Positions 1-12,753 of a DNA stretch of 64,000 nt are shown piece by piece. The notes below the pieces were generated by a model that saw only the letters and a list, made by a program, of their open reading frames with translations, made no database searches and was not told the origin of the DNA. The stretch comes from Citrus sinensis (lineage: Eukaryota > Streptophyta > Magnoliopsida > Sapindales > Rutaceae), in NCBI RefSeq assembly GCF_022201045.2, contig NC_068563.1:29423001-29487000 (forward strand). Reading direction: 5' to 3'. Position 1 is the stretch's first letter; every line of letters begins with the position of its first letter. Both the position numbers and the translations under genes were made by a program.

Positions 1-2402
1 ATAGGCGTGGGCATTTGAATTGGGTTGAAACTTTGAATTTAATTAGTTTCAAATCTCGAAGGCAAACTTTCGATTCATTTAACTTAAAAAAAAATACATA
101 ATTTAAAGAACCTAAACCTAGTTGGAAGCACATAAACAGTAAAACCTAATTCCAAAATTTCAAATCAATAAAATCCAAATTGAGTAAAAGAGAATTAAAA
201 CTAAAACATAATGTATAATCCCGAAAATTGCAAATCGATAAAATCAAGAGAGTAAAGGGTGCCAAAATCCAAACCCGCCAGCCCACCTGTCTTTTGATTT
301 TCTCAATTTGGATTTTCTTTTCTTTTTCTTTAATTTTGAAATATATTTTAATTTAAACCGAATTCAATTTTCTTTTTCTTTAAGAAATGCTAGTAACCAA
401 ACTTGCCAGCAGCCGCATGGCAGCAAGGCCCGCAAGCCCACAACTTCCTGCTGGCCCGCGTATCTGTCTTCCGCTGCCCCTGGCTCGCCATTGCAACGCA
501 ACCCGATAGCCACGTCGTGGAGATCAGCTTCTAGTTCCAGTTCAAGGCATCAGTCAAGCTTCCGTTTTGATTTATATGTACCTAAATCTTTACACTTTTG
601 TTTTTCTTGTTTTATTTTGTAACTATCTTTATTTTTTCAGCCTGCCTTTTGTGATTTTTTTGGATTCTTATTTGTGATTATATTCGACTCATGATAATTG
701 GGTGCAAATAAGTATATGCAAAAGAGAAATAATTTTCTCGTAAAAATAAAATTCGATATAAGGTTAGATTGGTAATGAAGGGTTATGCTCGGGAGAAAAG
801 AATAGACTACAATGAGATATTTTCTCTAGTTGTAAAACATTCATATTTCAAAATTTGTTAACCATGGTTGCGTAATTTGATTTTGAAGTAATTCATCTTA
901 AAGTAAAAACTATATTTTTACACGGTGATGTGGAAGACAAAATCTACATAACTCAGTCAGATGGATTCAAGGTTGTTGATATATGGAGGAAAAAATGAAA
1001 ATGAAAGTTCTTATTTGTAGTAACCAATTCGAATTTGTGATCTGAACCAAATTGAACCGATTTAATTCGATTTAATTTTTAGTTTCCAATATGATTGAGT
1101 TGAATTCTCCAAATTCAATAGATTGTAACCCAAACCGAAATTAAAAAAAAAACCTAAATCATAATTCAATTTACCCATCCGTAGTAGATTATTTTACTTC
1201 TCACCAAGGAGAGGAAATGAATTGGAGTCTAATATGTAGTAGTAAGATAAACTTTTTCCATATACTCAAAATAAATATAACTTCATACATATTTCCCATT
1301 ATAAATTAGCAGATTGAGCCATACGCAATAAAAAGTTTTTTTTTCATATAATTAAAATTGTGTAATGTATATCGTACTACAATTATATATGTCTAACTAA
1401 ATGACTTATTATCTTTCATGTGCTTTACTTAATTATTTGTAGCCTTTAAATACTAAATAAGCGATGTGTTATGCTAAAATGATGATATTTGAAGGATAGA
1501 GAACAATAAATATCACGAATTGCAATTATAAATATTTGAATTATGTTAATTTAAAATATACCATCTATAAAAATGAAGCAACCATATATTGTAACATATT
1601 TGTTCTCTTTGTCAACTATATATGATTGGATCATGGCTAAATTCATTTTTGAAAAAAAAAAGGGGTAAGGCGTTTTTCCTTGATGGATATTGGCTGGTTG
1701 ATTGATCACTGCCTTTCGGTAAAATTTCTTTATTTATGCCATCCATCCGTTTCAATATGATTTTGAAGCAAGGGGGGCAAAACTATACAAGCTCTAGAAA
1801 ATTAGTTTAATCCTTGTGCAAATTTTTTTTTTTCCTTTAAATCATATGAGTCTTTTTAATTTTACCCTACCTACACAATAATGCTGATATACTAGTTTAA
1901 GTGTGATATTATTAATTACTTAAATTACGTAGCATCTAAAACATATCGTTAATATTTAACTACTACTTTGAATTGTCATTAAAGTACTTTAGAATAATTC
2001 GCTTAATAAAATGTTTCCGATAGACACATGGTCGATTTTGTGATTGTATAATATAATATTAAAAAATGAACAACCTATCTTCTTTATTATTATTATTTTT
2101 GAAAAAAAAAATTAACAGAAAAGCCTTTTTCATCCTACCAAATCCTTGTTTGTTTCTGGAGTTGGACTGTTCGAGCGGCGGAGTAACCCATCCCACTATT
2201 GCACAAGGTCAACCTTCCATCCAAACAGGGTCCCTTTCGTCAAAAACGGAGGTGAAGCCACGCGGACAAATAGCGTGAGCAAGCCCGACCTCCCGGAGGA
2301 TCCAAACACTCAACCGCAGGCCCCGAGTTGCGATCGTTTGTTTGCGCCTACTTGAATAAAATCGAAGGTCATCGTTACCGGAGGCCATAATAAGAGAGCA
2401 AG
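1..2402. other. AT-rich intergenic DNA upstream of Elongin C
   Basis: No gene is supported here. Short open frames near 308-622 and 2066-2355 overlap one another, lack recognisable domains and look like chance. The only identifiable item is a Copia reverse-transcriptase fossil at about 765-985, listed separately. The last 250 bases before 2403 are less AT-rich and are probably the promoter and 5' leader of the Elongin C gene. Confidence 0.6.
765..985 (+). mobile_element. Ty1/Copia reverse-transcriptase fossil fragment
   Basis: On the + strand the sequence resembles the start of the Copia reverse-transcriptase domain. It covers the stretch around the conserved K-G-Y and D-Y-x-E-x-F-S positions and continues to the segment that encodes A-F-L-H-G-D and the following I-Y-x-x-Q-x-x-G-F. 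Only about 220 bp are recognisable. No LTRs, integrase or RNase H were seen nearby. It is a broken, old fragment of an LTR retrotransposon with no sign of activity. Confidence 0.6.
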
Positions 2403-3754
2403 ATGAAGAAAGAAGATACAGTGAAGCTTATTAGCGCGGAGGGATTCGAGTTCGTGATATCCAAAGAAGCCGCCATGGTCTCTCAAACCATCCGCAACAT
2501 GCTCACCTCTCCAGGTTTCCCTTCGCCTCTATAATTCTCTGATAATTAATTTACATTTCTTGCAGTATTTGGGTAATCTTTTTTTTTTCCTCTGTAAGTG
2601 AAATTGCACTCGCATCCAATTTGGCTTATAATTTAACGAGTTAGTTAACCCACGTATGTAAAAGATAGTTCTTTTCGACATTTTATCAGACAGCTAGTGT
2701 GCAAATTATTTGTTTTTTAGTTTGTAGTGGCGTGGTTTTTGAGGAATGATATGATATGGGATTTGCGTTGTTTGTGGCAGGTGGTTTTGCTGAAACAGAG
2801 CACGGAGAAGTGACGTTCCCTGAGATAAGCACCACCATTCTTGAGAAGATTTGTCAATACTTTTACTGGTCTCTTCAGTATTCCAGGTTCTGCTCCCCTC
2901 CTCTTTTTTTTTTTCAAATATTAGAATTGATGGGGGCATTTTTATTTTCAGCTTCACCTGTTTGTTTAACTTTTAGACTTCCAATTCAGAACAAAAATTT
3001 TAAATTAGATGCTTACCTACAATATTTTGATCCAAATGAAGGGAGATGTGTTCCAGGAGATCATATTGGAAGGATTCTTGCTCTTCTTTTTTTAATTATT
3101 TTTATTTTTTACCTTCTTTCAGTTGATGAGTGAAGGTTGATGGATTGCTGCTTTATATGAAAAAGACTAGAAAAAAAGTTATTTTTCATGCTTCAAATGA
3201 TATTGATGTTGGAAGTGAATATTTTGAGGCGGTGAGATTTGTTAGTAAGGAACAACGATTGGTGCCCCTAGTTGGCAATTCCATTTATCTTCAGTTCCTA
3301 AGTCGGAGATTGACTGTATATCCCTATCTTTGCCTTTAAAGATAGTTTGGGGTCAGTAATGCTTTCTATATGGTACAACCTTGGCGTTGTGTTATTTCTT
3401 TATTCTAGCTTTTAGAATGAGCATGAATATGTCGAAGTAACTGCAGGCACAAACTTTCATAATGGATCATTTGAAATACGTCGGACTAAATTCTTGCTTT
3501 AGGCAATCCTGAAATTCATTTTAAATCAATCTGCTTAACCATGTATGCCGTGCATATTTGTGCGACCTGTAATTAACTCTGGTTGTTTTTGGAACCAAAA
3601 AGCCCTTTATGGACTATTTGGACTCGTTTTTTATTTTTGTTGAATATTACCTTGGAAATGTTGGTCTACTTTCAGGGGCAAGGAGACTGATTTCCACATT
3701 GAGCCTGAACTAACTTTGGAGCTGATGATGGCTGCTAACTATCTCCATACTTGA
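2403..3754 (+). CDS. Elongin C (SKP1/BTB-POZ fold), three exons
   Basis: Exons are 2403-2514, 2781-2886 and 3676-3754, joined at GT-AG introns of 266 and 789 bp, giving 98 aa. The product is the small BTB/POZ-fold adaptor Elongin C. In eukaryotes it pairs with Elongin B or Elongin A and links substrate receptors to cullin-RING ubiquitin ligases; a role in RNA polymerase II elongation factor SIII is also known. Family landmarks are visible: V-K-L-I-S-A-E-G-F-E-F near residue 7, the S-x-T-I-R-N-M-L segment near 27-34, G-x-V-T-F-P-E-I near 47-54, and the C-terminal L-E-L-M-M-A-A-N-Y-L stretch that ends the protein at the usual length. The start at 2403 matches the family N-terminus. It appears to be a single-copy housekeeping gene between transposon-rich DNA and the UGT cluster. 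Confidence 0.93.
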
Positions 3755-4711
3755 GCCAAGCAGTGTTCTTACTTCATGAGCAGCAAGTTCTTTGCCATCG
3801 CAAGCTTTCTGCTCCTTGTCTGGTTATCACAAACTGATTAATCATTTAGTTACCATCATGATTGTTTCACCTTTCTTTGTGTGTTGGCTTTCAGAATTAC
3901 TCAAGGATGAATTGTTGCCTGAGTAGCTTAAAAGATTGTAAGATCTATTTTGAAGCCCGCATTGGAGTTCATTGCTCTATTGCAAGGAGGCTTTTTTAGA
4001 ATTAGATTAAATGTGATTGTTATTAGTACTTATTACTTTAAGCAGCATGAGACTTCTGAAGTTGTAAAGAACTAACATAGCTATTATATGCCAGTATGCC
4101 ACGCGCCTTGAGTGGCAAGTCTTACAATGAGAAACATGGTTTCATTACTGATCTCTGCCTAAGTTTGTGTTTGATCGATGTTCAATGAGTAAACTTGCGT
4201 GACTTCATACTATAGTTAATTCTTCATGCCGATGATACATATTCACTAAGATTATTGTGGTTTGGTTGTGATCTCTTTGTCAATGCAATAACTTGGAGGA
4301 TTGTTATAATTACTTTGTAGGCTGACTTGCTATGAGAGTTTTTTAAGTTTTTTTGGATTCAATGATATTTTTTGCAAGTTATCAGTATAGTTGAGCATTG
4401 GGCAAAATTCCTTCCATATTTTTGTTTATCAACATAATGGCCCACCTTTCCAAATTATTTTCTTCGCCTTTACATCTCATTTTCTTGTTAAGGGTAACTC
4501 CTGAGTGGTTAATATGCCCAAAAGGGTAAAACAAAATACAAGTTTGAATGATTTTTACAGTTTGCTCATTGTTAAAACAAAACAGTGTGCTGCTCCAATT
4601 GATTTATTTTGGAGAATGTTAGAATGCTTTTAGATTGTATTACAAGAATGAGCTCTTTTTCTTTAGGCACAATTGCTGACAATCTGTCAAAAACCAAAAA
4701 GTTGCCATGCA
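3755..4711. other. Intergenic region between Elongin C and the first UGT (convergent genes)
   Basis: The two flanking genes converge here, so this stretch holds both 3' ends. No coding region, RNA gene or repeat was recognised. The first few hundred bases are probably the Elongin C 3' UTR. Confidence 0.5.
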
Positions 4712-6217
4712 TTAAAACAAATTGAGGAACTCCAAAAACTTGCTCAGTGAACTGGAGGAAGAGCCACTTTCTTTAATACAAAGTTCAACATCTTCTTTCA
4801 AATTCTTAGCCCTCTGCCTCATATCTTGTCCTTCCTTTTCTACCATTAGCTGTTTCACAGCTTTCTCTACCTCCCCATTCTCCAAGTCATTCTCCAATTG
4901 CAAGCCTATTCTCCATACATGACTCACATACCTTGCACTCACCCTCTGATCTCCGAAACCAGGCCTGCATATCATTGGGACCCCTTCACATATACTTTCC
5001 AGTGTCGAATTCCAACCACAATGACTCCAGAACCCTCCAACCGCAATGTGTGATAAGACATCCTTTTGGGGTGCCCATTTCACAACGCATCCGTTTTCTC
5101 CAACAGCTTCTTCAAAACCCTCAGGCAGTAACTCTATCCCTGATGATGCACTAGTTGAGCTAGGTCTTAGCACCCATAAAAATGGCTGCTTGCTGTTATA
5201 GAGACCCCATGCCATCTCTTTGAGCTCTTTCTTATCCATTGATACTATGCTTCCCAAGCTAACATATAAAACGGAGTTAGGAGCTTGGTTGTTAAGCCAG
5301 GATATGCAGCTAGTGTCCTCTTTAAGCAAGCTGCCAGGGGATGATGGTGCAAATTTGTGCAAAGGGCCGATTGGGAAGATAGGAATATTGCATTGCTGTT
5401 GTAGCTGTGATAGTGATGACTGTTCAATGCAGTTCATGGTATTCCAAATGACAGCCTTAGATGTTCTTACATTATATATCTTAGGTATCAATTGCAAGAA
5501 ATTTTCTGGTAGTCCGAATTGGGAAAAAGGTAGATCCTTGAACCGGAGGGGTTGAAGCCTAGGAACTGGATCTGCTAAATTACTAGGATCTGTATCCAGG
5601 AGCAACAGATCAGTGTATTAAAAAAATTAATTTGTGGAGAATACTATCTAACTACTTGCTTAGTCACTTATTAAATGCACAGCTGATTTATTGGTTCTAT
5701 ATGTTAATGGAGGTCTAGTAGGCATATGCATACCTTGCAAGGGGATGGAACCATCTTCCTTGAGCTGGAGAAGGGCAATGCGAGATATTTGGGTGGCAGC
5801 ACTGTTGGTACGCAAGATGATGCTTCGTAATTTAAGTTGATTAGCGGCTGATTCAGCAAAATACATGAGTTCATCATAGATGATGCAGACAATCTCATCA
5901 GCTGGCATCTGTTGTTTCATCATCTGAACCAAGCATTTGTGGAAAGGTGCCCCGCAGTTGGCGTTAAGATGCATTATAATAGCTATTATATTCCCAGAAT
6001 AGATATCATCATCAGCTAAGCCCTCTGGTATAGACTGGAAACTGAACTTAGGGTGGTTGGAGGGATTAGGAGAATTGAAGTCAGTGTGAACAACTGTGAT
6101 GGAGAAGCCCTTTGAGTAAAGGATCGTGCCCAGCTGAAGCATTGGAGTTATGTGGCCTTGGTATGGGCATGGTACTAGCACTACATGTTTACGTCTCTGT
6201 CCTTGCTCTTCTTCCAT
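4712..6217 (-). CDS. UGT76-like UDP-glycosyltransferase, copy A
   Basis: Exon 1 is 6217-5734 and exon 2 is 5589-4712, separated by a 144-bp phase-1 intron; the product is 453 aa. This is a family 1 (GT1) plant enzyme that moves a sugar from a UDP-sugar to a small molecule in the cytosol. The putative catalytic His22 lies in the N-terminal Q-G-H-I-T-P motif. The PSPG box spans about residues 333-376, starting W-A-P-Q and ending G-D-Q, with H-C-G-W-N-S intact. The last PSPG residue is Gln, which usually goes with UDP-glucose. Overall resemblance is to the UGT76 group, which includes iridoid, cytokinin and defence-metabolite glucosyltransferases; the acceptor cannot be told from sequence. It is one of three tandem, co-oriented paralogues with the same intron position. 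Nothing looks broken. Confidence 0.92.
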
Positions 6218-7145
6218 ATGGTCTCTCTCCAGCTAGCTTAGCTGATTACTTGCTTTCCTGCTTTCTTGCTCTAGCTGCTTCCAAAATGAAGATTATCTTC
6301 GATGTTCAAGCTTCAAACTTAGCTCAATGACAGCTAATTAAGAATAAATTAAGCTTGCCGCCCTAGATGGCATCTTTCCAAATGACACCTGTTGTCCCAT
6401 TAAGTGGACTTTTTCACCAAAGCACACATGCACAGTTCTTTTATGTTTAGTTTAGTTCATTAGAAAACTAATAGGCGGCCTGGAATTTTCTGCCGACAGA
6501 CCGCTGTTGACAGGCTGATGAGCATCACGAAATATGGGATGACCATTAAAACTTTTTTGGCATCGGGTGTCGCATTACCAAGCTGTATTTGCCATCCTCC
6601 TCGTTTGTTCACTATTTTAATATACAATACTGTCTTGTGATTGATTATAATTGGGAGCATGAACTATTTTAATATAGTTATATTGTACTAAATGGAAGGC
6701 ATCGGAGGCGGAGATTTTAATAATCAGTTTTATGATGAGAGTCCAACTACAAGATATCAGGGAATAACTTCCATCTCAGCATCTTGTGACAAATTCAGTT
6801 GAAGTTAGCTGTTGTCCCAATTAAAGTCTACATTAATTGCTGTTCTCTTTTAAGTTTTCTTTAAAATAGAAATTCTCATTGTAGTTAAATTGGTAATGGA
6901 ATAGTGTGTTCCTAAAACTGATCAATTATTGTAGGATGTTGGAACTTGAAATAGAAAACACATAATAAAAGTCTGCTCTCATCACAAATATCTGCAGTTT
7001 CCTCTTGCAAGGAAGGACTACTGGGAAAATGCTTTCAGTGACCAAATAGATTGTATTACAAGAATAAACAGACTTTGTTCTGGTTTAGGCATGATTGTTG
7101 ATAATGACTCTGCCAAGAACCAAAAACCTGCCTATACAGTTAAAA
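6218..7145. other. Intergenic region between UGT copies A and B
   Basis: This is the upstream region of copy A and the 3' flank of copy B. No coding region is supported. A somewhat GC-richer patch at about 6475-6600 weakly resembles stretches near 13.6 kb and 14.9 kb, so it may be a shared ancestral UGT flank. I could not identify a convincing TATA box for copy A. Confidence 0.4.
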
Positions 7146-8721
7146 CTAGTTGATGAACTCTAGAAACTCATTCAACGATTTGTAAGAAGAACCACCTTCG
7201 GTAATACAAAGTTCAATCTCTTCTTTCAAATTCTTAGCTCTCTGCTTCATCTCTTCTCCCTCCTCACCGACCATTAGCCTTCTTACAGCTTTCTCTACCA
7301 CTTCTCTCTCCAACTCATTTTCCAACTCCAAGCCTGTTCTCCATACATGACTCACATACCTCGCATTCACCCTCTGGTCTCCGAAACATGGTCTGCATAT
7401 CATTGGAACCCCTTCGCATAAACATTCCAGTGTCGAATTCCAACCACAATGACTCCAGAACCCTCCTACTGCAACATGAGACAGAACCTCCTTCTGTGGT
7501 GCCCATTTCACAATGCATCCGTTTTCTTGAACTGCTTCTGCAAGAACCTCAGGCAGCAAATCTATCCCTTCTGGAGCATTATTTGAGCTGGGCCTAATCA
7601 CCCATAAGAATGGCTGCTTACTGTTAACGAGACCCCAAGCCATCTCCTCTGGCTCTTTCTTATCCATTGATGCCACGCTCCCCAAGCTAACATATATAAC
7701 AGATTCAGGAGCCTGGTTGTTAAGCCATGAAATGCAGCTGGTGTCCTCGTTAAGAAAGCTGCAAGAGGTGGAGAATGGTGCAAATTTGTGAAAAGGGCCA
7801 ATTGGGAAGACTGGAACCTGGCATTGCTGTTGAAGCTGTGCCAATGATGATTCTTCAAGGTAGTGCATGGTATTCCAAATGACAGCTGAAGATGTTCTTA
7901 TCTTGTACATGCTTGTTATCAATTGCAAGTAATGTTCCATTATTTCATGTCGGTAAGTAGGTAGATCTTTGAAACGCAGGGGATGAAGCCCCGGAACTGG
8001 ATCTTGCAACTTATTAGGATCTGCATTAATTCAGGAGCGACAGATCAGTGTATTAGTTATGTATGATTATATAATTATCTGAAGGTTGTTATTGATCAAC
8101 AAGAAACAGCACGATTCTGTCACATCGTTGACTCCTGTGCAATTTCTAGAAAAAGGAAGGAAATATATATTTGATATCACTTGTTTGGTGACAAAAGTCA
8201 ATCTACAGATGATTAACTTTCATACCTTGCAAGGGGCTGGAACCTTCTTCCTCGAGGTGGAGAAGGGCAAGGCGAGATATTTGGGTAGCAGCACTTGTGG
8301 TGCGCAAGATGATGCTTTGTAAGTCGAGTTGATTAGCTGCTGCTTCAGGGAAGTAAAATATTTCATCATAGATGATGCCGGCAATCTGATCATCGCCAGC
8401 TGGGTGCTGCTGCTGTTGTTCCATCATCCGAACCATACATTCAAAAAATGGTGCTTGACAGTTGACATTAAGAAGGTTTGTAATAAGTATATTAATCCCA
8501 GTAGAGACATCATCCGCTGTCAAGCCATCTGGTATGGATTGGAAGTTGAATTCAGGATGGTTAGAGGGGTTAGGAGGATTGAAGTGAGTGTGGACAACCG
8601 TGATGGAGAAGCCGTTTGAGTAGAGGATTGTGCCCAGCTGAAGCATCGGAGTCATGTGGCCTTGGAATGGGCTTGGCACTAGTACCATTCGTCTTCGTCT
8701 CTCTGCTCTCTGCTTTTCCAT
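7146..8721 (-). CDS. UGT76-like UDP-glycosyltransferase, copy B
   Basis: Exon 1 is 8721-8226 and exon 2 is 8020-7146, with a 205-bp phase-1 intron at the same place as in the other two copies; the product is 456 aa. The catalytic His22 is in Q-G-H-M-T-P. The PSPG box begins W-A-P-Q and keeps H-C-G-W-N-S and the terminal D-Q pair. It differs from copy A by a run of glutamines around residue 120 (M-M-E-Q-Q-Q-Q-H) and a Cys in place of Ser just after the H-C-G-W-N-S-T-L-E core (L-C-E-G). The C-terminus lacks the last two residues found in copies A and C. It reads as a whole, probably functional glucosyltransferase; the acceptor is unknown. An AT-rich stretch about 45-60 bp upstream of the ATG could hold a TATA element. 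Confidence 0.92.
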
Positions 8722-10988
8722 GGCCTACTAGTCGGGAACGATTTCCTAAGAAACTAGTGTGCCTGGTAATATATATTTTTATGGGATCAATAACATCTTT
8801 CTTCTGTGTTGCTCTTAACATTGTACAAGAGCTGTCCATCTGTTGGGTGGGCAAACACACGTGCACACCGTTCTTATCTTTTAAGGAATTACTCAAGATT
8901 CTTCTATTGTAAGAACTAAAGTCCCTCTAGATAGTAAATGGATTATAGCTGCCCATTAGCTGACCTCTTGAAGGTAAATTCCTTGATGCCAAACAGAATT
9001 AATCATTCTCCAAATTTGGTCATTAATTTAATAGATTATGAAATCTCTGCTTCATTGTCCGCGTCTTATGGTCCATCTATGGTGCCGGACGATGAAACTT
9101 TATTTTACTGATAAATTTATTGTTATTTTATAAGCAATTACGTGAGGTGTGGCAGGCATTGGTTTGGAGTTATAAGGTCGTGCGACGAGGAAGACACACC
9201 TAACAACAACCCATATCATTATTGATATGATTCAAAAAGTGTTGATTACTTTAAAGTATAAAAATATTTAGTTATAATATAATCGTATGACTCTAGAGCG
9301 AACCATAAGAAATCTAAAAATTTAATAGTTAATTATTAAATAAAATTAATTATAAAAAAAAAAATTATTCATTTAAAAGTGTTAAGATTACGAAATTTGA
9401 CTGTTGATATTCAAATTATGTCATAATATTCTCTCATAATTATTTTCTAACTAATTTAATTATTATACGACTTAATTATTAATTAACCACTTATGGATAA
9501 ATATGAGGATAAAAGTACATATTGTGCCAAGTCATATTGATGTGCTGGCATTACGTACTTATGGATCCAAAGTGGATCTACATCTACAGATTAAAATGAA
9601 ATGAGAGTAGTTAATGAAAAATATAACTTGTAAATATATAATTAAAATAATAAACTATAAACTTACTTAAGAGAAGAATCACTTTCATAATTCAAATTTT
9701 GAGCTTCATCTTTCACTTTAGTTTAAAAAATTAACTACTCATATTGACCAACAAAACACTCATTTTATTTAACAAACTTTCAAAATATATTACAAAAAAA
9801 TTAACTAGCCAAGAAAAGAGAATGAATTGTTTCCCAAGCTTCTGTCTGCCTCGCCTCTCCCCAATTCTCTTCTTCCTTTTATAGGCAGGCAGCAACTTCA
9901 TCTTTTCTTATTTTGTTATTTTTTTTTTACATATAAAAACAAAACATAAACGAGTGATAGTCAAAAATGGTGTCTGCCACTTGAATATCACTTTCTTATT
10001 TTTTAATAAATTTCCTCAATAACGTGTTTTAAACGGCTCCACTACCTTTTTATTTGTCAATGCAATCCATTTTCTTCATTTGCTGCTTTCGGTTCTGATT
10101 TCTTCTTTATCCTTTAAATATATTTATAATATAAAATTAACATGATTTGATATAAAATTTTATTGGGGAAATATTAAAATCATTTATCAGTAAGTGAAAA
10201 AATAATAATTATAATATTAATCCATTATCATATCTACAGTTTGATGAAATAAGTTAGCTACTGGGAAAGTCTGTTAAAAGGATGCAATAATCAGTAACCA
10301 ACATGATATTGAAACTTTAAAAAAGCCGGCAAGGCATTGCTTGTCTCGATTTGGCTAATTGCCGGCAACTAGCTACCCTAAGCCTTGCCTTGTATCTCAT
10401 CCTTTCCAATTATCTGCGTGCGCCATAATCCATACTGCCATCGAATAAGAGATATCAAATTACGATCTCTAACGTTTAGGAAACGGTTGGTGTCAACATA
10501 GGTATCTGCAGTTTTCTCTTACAAATAAGTGCTCTGTCCTGCCTATCTGTTGGGCAAGCCGCAAATGCATAGAGTGAACAAACAGATTGTCTTTGAAAAT
10601 TAATTGAGTTCGTTTGGTCTGGGCACAGTGACAAAGCATAAACAGTACAAAGAATCAGAGTTCCTGGATAATATGTTTTATTGAACCATTTTTCATTAGC
10701 CAAGTAAAGTCCTAGTGGATGCAAATTCCTTAAAATGCCCGATTCCCCCCCCCCCCCCCCCCCAAGTGGGGTTTGAAGACTTTTTTTGTCTATAAAACAC
10801 CATAAAAAAATAAGGAAAATGCAGAAAACAGAAGTCAAATTTGAATTTCCTAAAAGTAATTGGGAAATAACTTGACAAACAATTTCATTCATCTAGTCGC
10901 CACCTTCAAAAAGATTTATTACACGCCGAGTTCTGATATCATATCAAAGTTATTGGGCACAGAAGTTGATCATGACTCTGCCTAGAAA
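8722..10988. other. AT-rich intergenic DNA between UGT copies B and C
   Basis: No gene is supported in this 2.3-kb stretch. It is strongly AT-rich at about 9.2-10.3 kb. The only distinct feature is a homopolymer of 19 C at 10745-10763, which makes an artefactual Gly-rich frame on the opposite strand. The part nearest 10988 is likely the 3' UTR of copy C. Confidence 0.5.
10745..10763. repeat. Poly-C homopolymer (19 bases)
   Basis: An uninterrupted run of C in otherwise AT-rich intergenic DNA. It is a simple repeat and likely length-unstable or length-uncertain in assembly. Confidence 0.9.
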
Positions 10989-12753
10989 TTAGAACTTGTT
11001 GATCAAGTCTAGAAGCTCATTCAATGAATTGTAGGAAAAGCCACCCTTTCTAGTACTAAGTTCAACCTCTTCTTTCAATTGCGCAGCTCTCTGCCTCAAA
11101 AATTCCCCTTCCTTATCTACCGTTAGCTTTCTTACAGCTTTCTCTACCGCTCCTCTCTCCAGCTCATGCTCCAACTCCAAGCCTACTCCCCATACATGAC
11201 TCAAATACCTCGCATTCACCTTCTGATCTTCGAAAAATGGCATGCATATCATTGGAACTCCTTCACATATACTTTCCAGTGTTGAATTCCAACCACAGTG
11301 ACTCCAGAACCCTCCTACTGCAACATGAGACAAAACCTCCTTCTGTGGTGCCCATTTCACTATGTATCCATTTTCTTGAACGTCTTCTGCAAGAACCTTA
11401 GGCAGCAACTCTATTCCTTCCGGAGCATTATTTGTCCTAGGCCTAATCACCCATAAGAATGGCTGCTTACTGTTAACTAGACCCCAAGCCATCTCCTCTA
11501 GCTCTTTCTTATCCATTGATGCTACGCTTCCCAAGCTAACATATATAACAGATTTAGGAGATTGGTTGTTAAGCCATGAAATGCAGCTAGTGTCCTCTTT
11601 AAGTAAGCTGCCATTGGAGGATGGAGCAAATTTGTGCAAGGGCCCAATGGGGAAATTTGGAACTTTGAAATACTGTTGGAGCTGTGACAGCACTGACTCT
11701 TCAAGGCAGTAAATGGTATTCGAAATGACGGCTGAAGATGTTCTTGCACTGTACGCATTATTTATCAATTGTACATAACTTTCTGTTATTTCAGATGGGA
11801 AAATAGGTAGATCCTTGACCCGGAGTGGGTGAAGCCTGGGAACTGGATCTTGCAACTTATTAGGATCTGTATTGAGGAGTTTTAGATCAGTATATTATTA
11901 TTTATTATTTAGGAAGGATATTATTAATCAACAAGATGCAATACAGTCAATTTTGACTGCTACCTCCATGCTAAAAAAGAATGAAAAGAAGTTAGAAATA
12001 TATAGGTAATTGTTTTGGAAGTTTATATAGATTACTCTGATTTCTTGCTCAGTAAGAACATAAATCCAAAGCTGATTTGTAGTTCTATATGCTTGAAGAA
12101 TCGATGCAATAAAATGTGATGTTTTAATCCAATGTAAGAGAATACTTTAAATAAAGAAACTAAAATTTGGGAAGCATAGAAATAATTCTGCAGATGATGT
12201 TATGTGATTTTGCGCTGTAAGAAAATATATGGGTGATATACATTTGCACTGCAGGGAGAACAAGGCGAATACCTTTCAAGGGGTTGTAACCTTCTTCCTT
12301 GAGCTGGAAAAGGACAAGTCGAGCTACAACTGTTACAGCACCAGAGGTGCGCAAGATGATGCTTTGTACGTTGAGTTGACTAGCTGATGCTTCAGCAAAA
12401 TACATGACTTCATCATAGATGATGCATACGATTTCATCACCTGGCTGCTGCTCTTTTATCATCTGAACCAACCAATTGCGGAAAGGTTCTCTGCAGTTCT
12501 CGTTAAGAAGCAATATACTATCTACAAGATTTCGTGCTGAGATATTAACATCCATTAAGCCATCTGGTATAGATTGAAACTCAAATTCAGGATGGTTGGA
12601 GGGGTTAGGAGAATTAAACTGAGTGTGAACAACTGTGATGGAGAAGCCTTTTGAATGAAGGATCGTGCCCAGCTGAAGCGTTGGATTTATGTGGCCTTGG
12701 TGTGGGCTTGGTACTAGCACCACTCGTCTACGTCTTTGCCCTTGCTCTTCCAT
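10989..12753 (-). CDS. UGT76-like UDP-glycosyltransferase, copy C
   Basis: Exon 1 is 12753-12273 and exon 2 is 11866-10989, with a 406-bp phase-1 intron; the product is 452 aa. The catalytic His21 is in H-Q-G-H-I-N-P, which differs from the T-P of copies A and B. The PSPG box starts W-A-P-Q-K-E and ends F-E-D-Q, with Met before the Pro (I-C-M-P) where copies A and B have Arg. The residues around 155-160 and at the end of the PSPG box are the most divergent of the three, so the acceptor may differ. The frame is open across both exons and the intron boundaries are canonical. Its intron is longer than those of copies A and B and shares recognisable sequence with a relic at about 15.05-15.19 kb. 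Confidence 0.92.

Noticed and set aside
2756-3133. 125-aa open frame overlapping Elongin C exon 2
   Set aside because: It is exon 2 plus read-through into intron 2. The spliced three-exon model gives a complete Elongin C of normal length.
10696-10892. Gly-rich small proteins on the minus strand
   Set aside because: The Gly run is produced by the poly-C homopolymer at 10745-10763; no domain or conserved partner.
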